A stretch of 5,848 bases of DNA from Bacilli bacterium (GTDB lineage: Bacteria; Bacillota_I; Bacilli_A; RF39; UBA660), in the NCBI GenBank assembly GCA_016302505.1, contig JAEDNL010000055.1, positions 1 through 5,848 on the forward strand, in the 5' to 3' direction. The notes under the pieces were generated by a model. That model ran no database searches. It saw only the letters and a program-made list of their open reading frames with translations, and had not been told where the DNA came from. The position numbers and the translations under genes are program-made. Positions 4,961 through 5,848 of this stretch are shown here, piece after piece; within the stretch, counting starts at the first letter, position 1; each line of letters opens with the position of its first letter.

Positions 4961-4989
4961 TTGACATTTAATACATATTGTGTTATAAT
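4961..4989 (+). promoter_or_regulatory. Perfect sigma-A promoter for the right-hand unit
   Basis: TTGACA (4961-4966), 17-bp spacer, TATAAT (4984-4989), extended -10 TGT. The start would be near 4996, about 18 nt before the ATG at 5014. No terminator hairpin separates it from the gene ending at 4931, so the right-hand genes can also receive readthrough. Confidence 0.88.
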
Positions 4990-5013
4990 ATATATTAAAG
5001 AAAGGAGATTTAT

Positions 5014-5205
5014 ATGAAAAAAAGAAATGGAAAATTTTTAGATTTAATGTGGATTATTATAAGTATTATAAATATTTTTAATAATTTTTATATGTATGAA
5101 ATAAAAAATAATGTTTATTATTTATTTGTAAATTATTTATGGTTTATGTTATTGGGTTGTTGGATTATTATTTTATTATTGGATATATTTGATGATAAAA
5201 TATAA
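5014..5205 (+). CDS. Small two-helix membrane protein (63 aa)
   Basis: A 63-aa hydrophobic protein. A basic N-terminus (MKKRNGK) precedes a membrane helix at about residues 9-27 (LDLMWIIISIINIF...), a short polar turn (EIKNN, 29-33), a second helix at about 36-56 (LFVNYLWFMLLGCWIIILLL) and an acidic tail (DIFDDKI). The positive N-terminus predicts both ends in the cytoplasm. AAAGGAG (5001-5007) lies 6 nt from ATG, and the promoter at 4961-4989 is directly upstream, so this gene heads its own unit. Possible roles for small phage membrane proteins include exclusion of other phages, lysis or membrane anchoring, but nothing in the sequence picks one. No family is recognised. Confidence 0.85.
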   Translation: MKKRNGKFLDLMWIIISIINIFNNFYMYEIKNNVYYLFVNYLWFMLLGCWIIILLLDIFDDKI

Positions 5206-5221
5206 AATGGAGGAATAAAAA

Positions 5222-5491
5222 ATGACACTAACAAGAGAAGAGTTTAAAGAAGCACGTCATAATATTATGACAGTTATGGAAAACCATATTATGTTACTTG
5301 CTCATTGCGATAGAAAAACTGCTAATTTGGTAGCAAATGAAGTATTAGATTTAGATAGAGATGCAGATAGATTATTAAATGATTATAAAGAAAAAGAAGA
5401 GGTATTTGTGAATTTGTTTTCACAATGTAGAGATTACGGATTTACAGAGTCACAGATTTTTTACATTTTAAATTTAATAAATGCTAGTTAA
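5222..5491 (+). CDS. Helical hypothetical protein (89 aa)
   Basis: An 89-aa soluble protein, MTLTREEFKEARHNIM... to ...FYILNLINAS, predicted almost wholly helical. It has acidic/basic heptads (VLDLDRDADRLLNDYKEKEEV, about residues 41-61) and a C-terminal helix beginning 'FTESQIFYI'. There are two isolated cysteines and no zinc pattern. GGAGG (5209-5213) lies 8 nt before ATG 5222, 16 nt after the previous stop, so it is co-transcribed with the membrane protein. Its G+C content (19 of 60 bases in 5221-5280) is between that of the left-hand genes and the following gene. I do not recognise a function. Confidence 0.88.
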   Translation: MTLTREEFKEARHNIMTVMENHIMLLAHCDRKTANLVANEVLDLDRDADRLLNDYKEKEEVFVNLFSQCRDYGFTESQIFYILNLINAS

Positions 5492-5535
5492 AATGAAATT
5501 TAATGACGGTTTAAGCGTAAAGGAGCAACGTAGAA

Positions 5536-5796
5536 ATGACGAGAAAAGAACGAAACGAAATTGTTAAATTTGCTGAAAAATTAACTGATGAAGAACTTGA
5601 AAAAGAATATTATAATGCCGTTTACAGCTCTCTTGGTAGTCAATGTGAAGATATGTATGAGCTTGGGTATGATATCGCTGATATTGTTGAAAGAGAAAAG
5701 TATGAAAAGTATTTAGGACAAAGAGCTGACTTACTGGAATATTTATGCGAACAGAGAGGTATTAAGCTATGGGAGAGGAGTGAGGAAGTATGGTAG
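5536..5796 (+). CDS. Conserved phage-type hypothetical protein (86 aa)
   Basis: An 86-aa charged helical protein. The pattern LTDEELEKEYYNAVYSSLGSQCEDMYELGYDI and EREKYEKYLGQRADLLEYLCEQRGIKLWE is one I recall as a common small protein of phages and prophages in Clostridia; its function is not known to me. No membrane or zinc motif is visible. AAAGGAG (5519-5525, in 'gtaaaggagcaacg') precedes ATG 5536. The stop TAG overlaps the next start by 7 nt, giving translational coupling. Codon and base use differ from the genes to the left (CGA, CGT, GCC; 23 of 60 bases G/C in 5501-5560), as if acquired from a less AT-biased source. Confidence 0.92.
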   Translation: MTRKERNEIVKFAEKLTDEELEKEYYNAVYSSLGSQCEDMYELGYDIADIVEREKYEKYLGQRADLLEYLCEQRGIKLWERSEEVW

Positions 5797-5848
5797 AGAA
5801 TGAAGCGATTGAACTTATTGAAAATGATTTAAAATTACATTCAAAAGA
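5790..5848 (+). CDS. Start of a small hypothetical protein, cut by the window edge
   Basis: ATG 5790 opens MVENEAIELIENDLKLHSK and runs off the right edge. AGGAG at 5776-5780 is 9 nt upstream. Its start overlaps the preceding stop (ATGGTAG). The 'NEAIE-IENDL' opening is common in small phage hypothetical proteins of Firmicutes, usually under 100 aa; too little is present to say more. Confidence 0.75.
   Translation, partial: MVENEAIELIENDLKLHSK

Noticed and set aside
5493..5567. 24-codon frame overlapping the start of the 86-aa gene
   Set aside because: There is no ribosome site before it, and it overlaps a strongly supported gene out of frame.

Overview
The window is a very AT-rich stretch (coding blocks I counted by hand run at about 23% G+C, the main intergenic region far lower). 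It has strong AAAGGAG-type Shine-Dalgarno sites, AGA/TTA/AAA-biased codons and full-consensus sigma-A promoters, which points to a low-GC Gram-positive (Firmicutes-type) host. The packed short genes, overlapping starts and stops, and several products that look like widespread phage hypothetical proteins suggest a phage, prophage or phage-like plasmid early/accessory region rather than core chromosome. No tRNA, rRNA, CRISPR array, insertion sequence, or structural or packaging gene is visible.

Layout: (1) A leftward block (1-1536) reads zinc-ribbon small protein (1357-1536, TTG start), an unknown 76-aa acidic protein (1048-1278), and a 344-aa protein (2-1036). The order of motifs in the last resembles the N-terminal half of QDE-1/YonO-type single-chain RNA polymerases, but no catalytic DxDGD motif is present and the frame closes one base from the window edge. 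(2) A 589-bp gene-free control region (1537-2125) holds divergent perfect promoters, an 18-bp inverted repeat around a small GC hairpin at the predicted start of the rightward transcript, a long (AT)n tract, and six copies of TTATTCCAA. Four copies are direct and two close large palindromes. This looks like a replication origin and/or operator region. (3) A rightward operon (2126-4931) starts with a 305-aa probable DNA-binding protein directly behind the repeats. It continues with a run of small Cys-rich proteins, a gene interrupted by an in-frame TGA (3241-3675, with open frame continuing to 3870), and a 215-aa zinc-ribbon phage protein. (4) A second rightward unit (5014-5848) has its own perfect promoter and encodes a two-helix membrane protein, two small helical hypothetical proteins and the start of a further gene that runs off the right edge. 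G+C rises noticeably near position 5500.

Working model (inference): the control region governs two diverging units, and the 305-aa protein is the best candidate to bind the TTATTCCAA repeats as replication initiator or autoregulator. The leftward unit would deliver a polymerase-like protein, and the rightward units deliver small accessory proteins. The four promoters share one architecture (TTGACA, 17-bp spacer, TGnTATAAT), so all units are probably transcribed together by host sigma-A RNA polymerase. Functional names are from remembered family resemblance and visible motifs only; no database search was possible.
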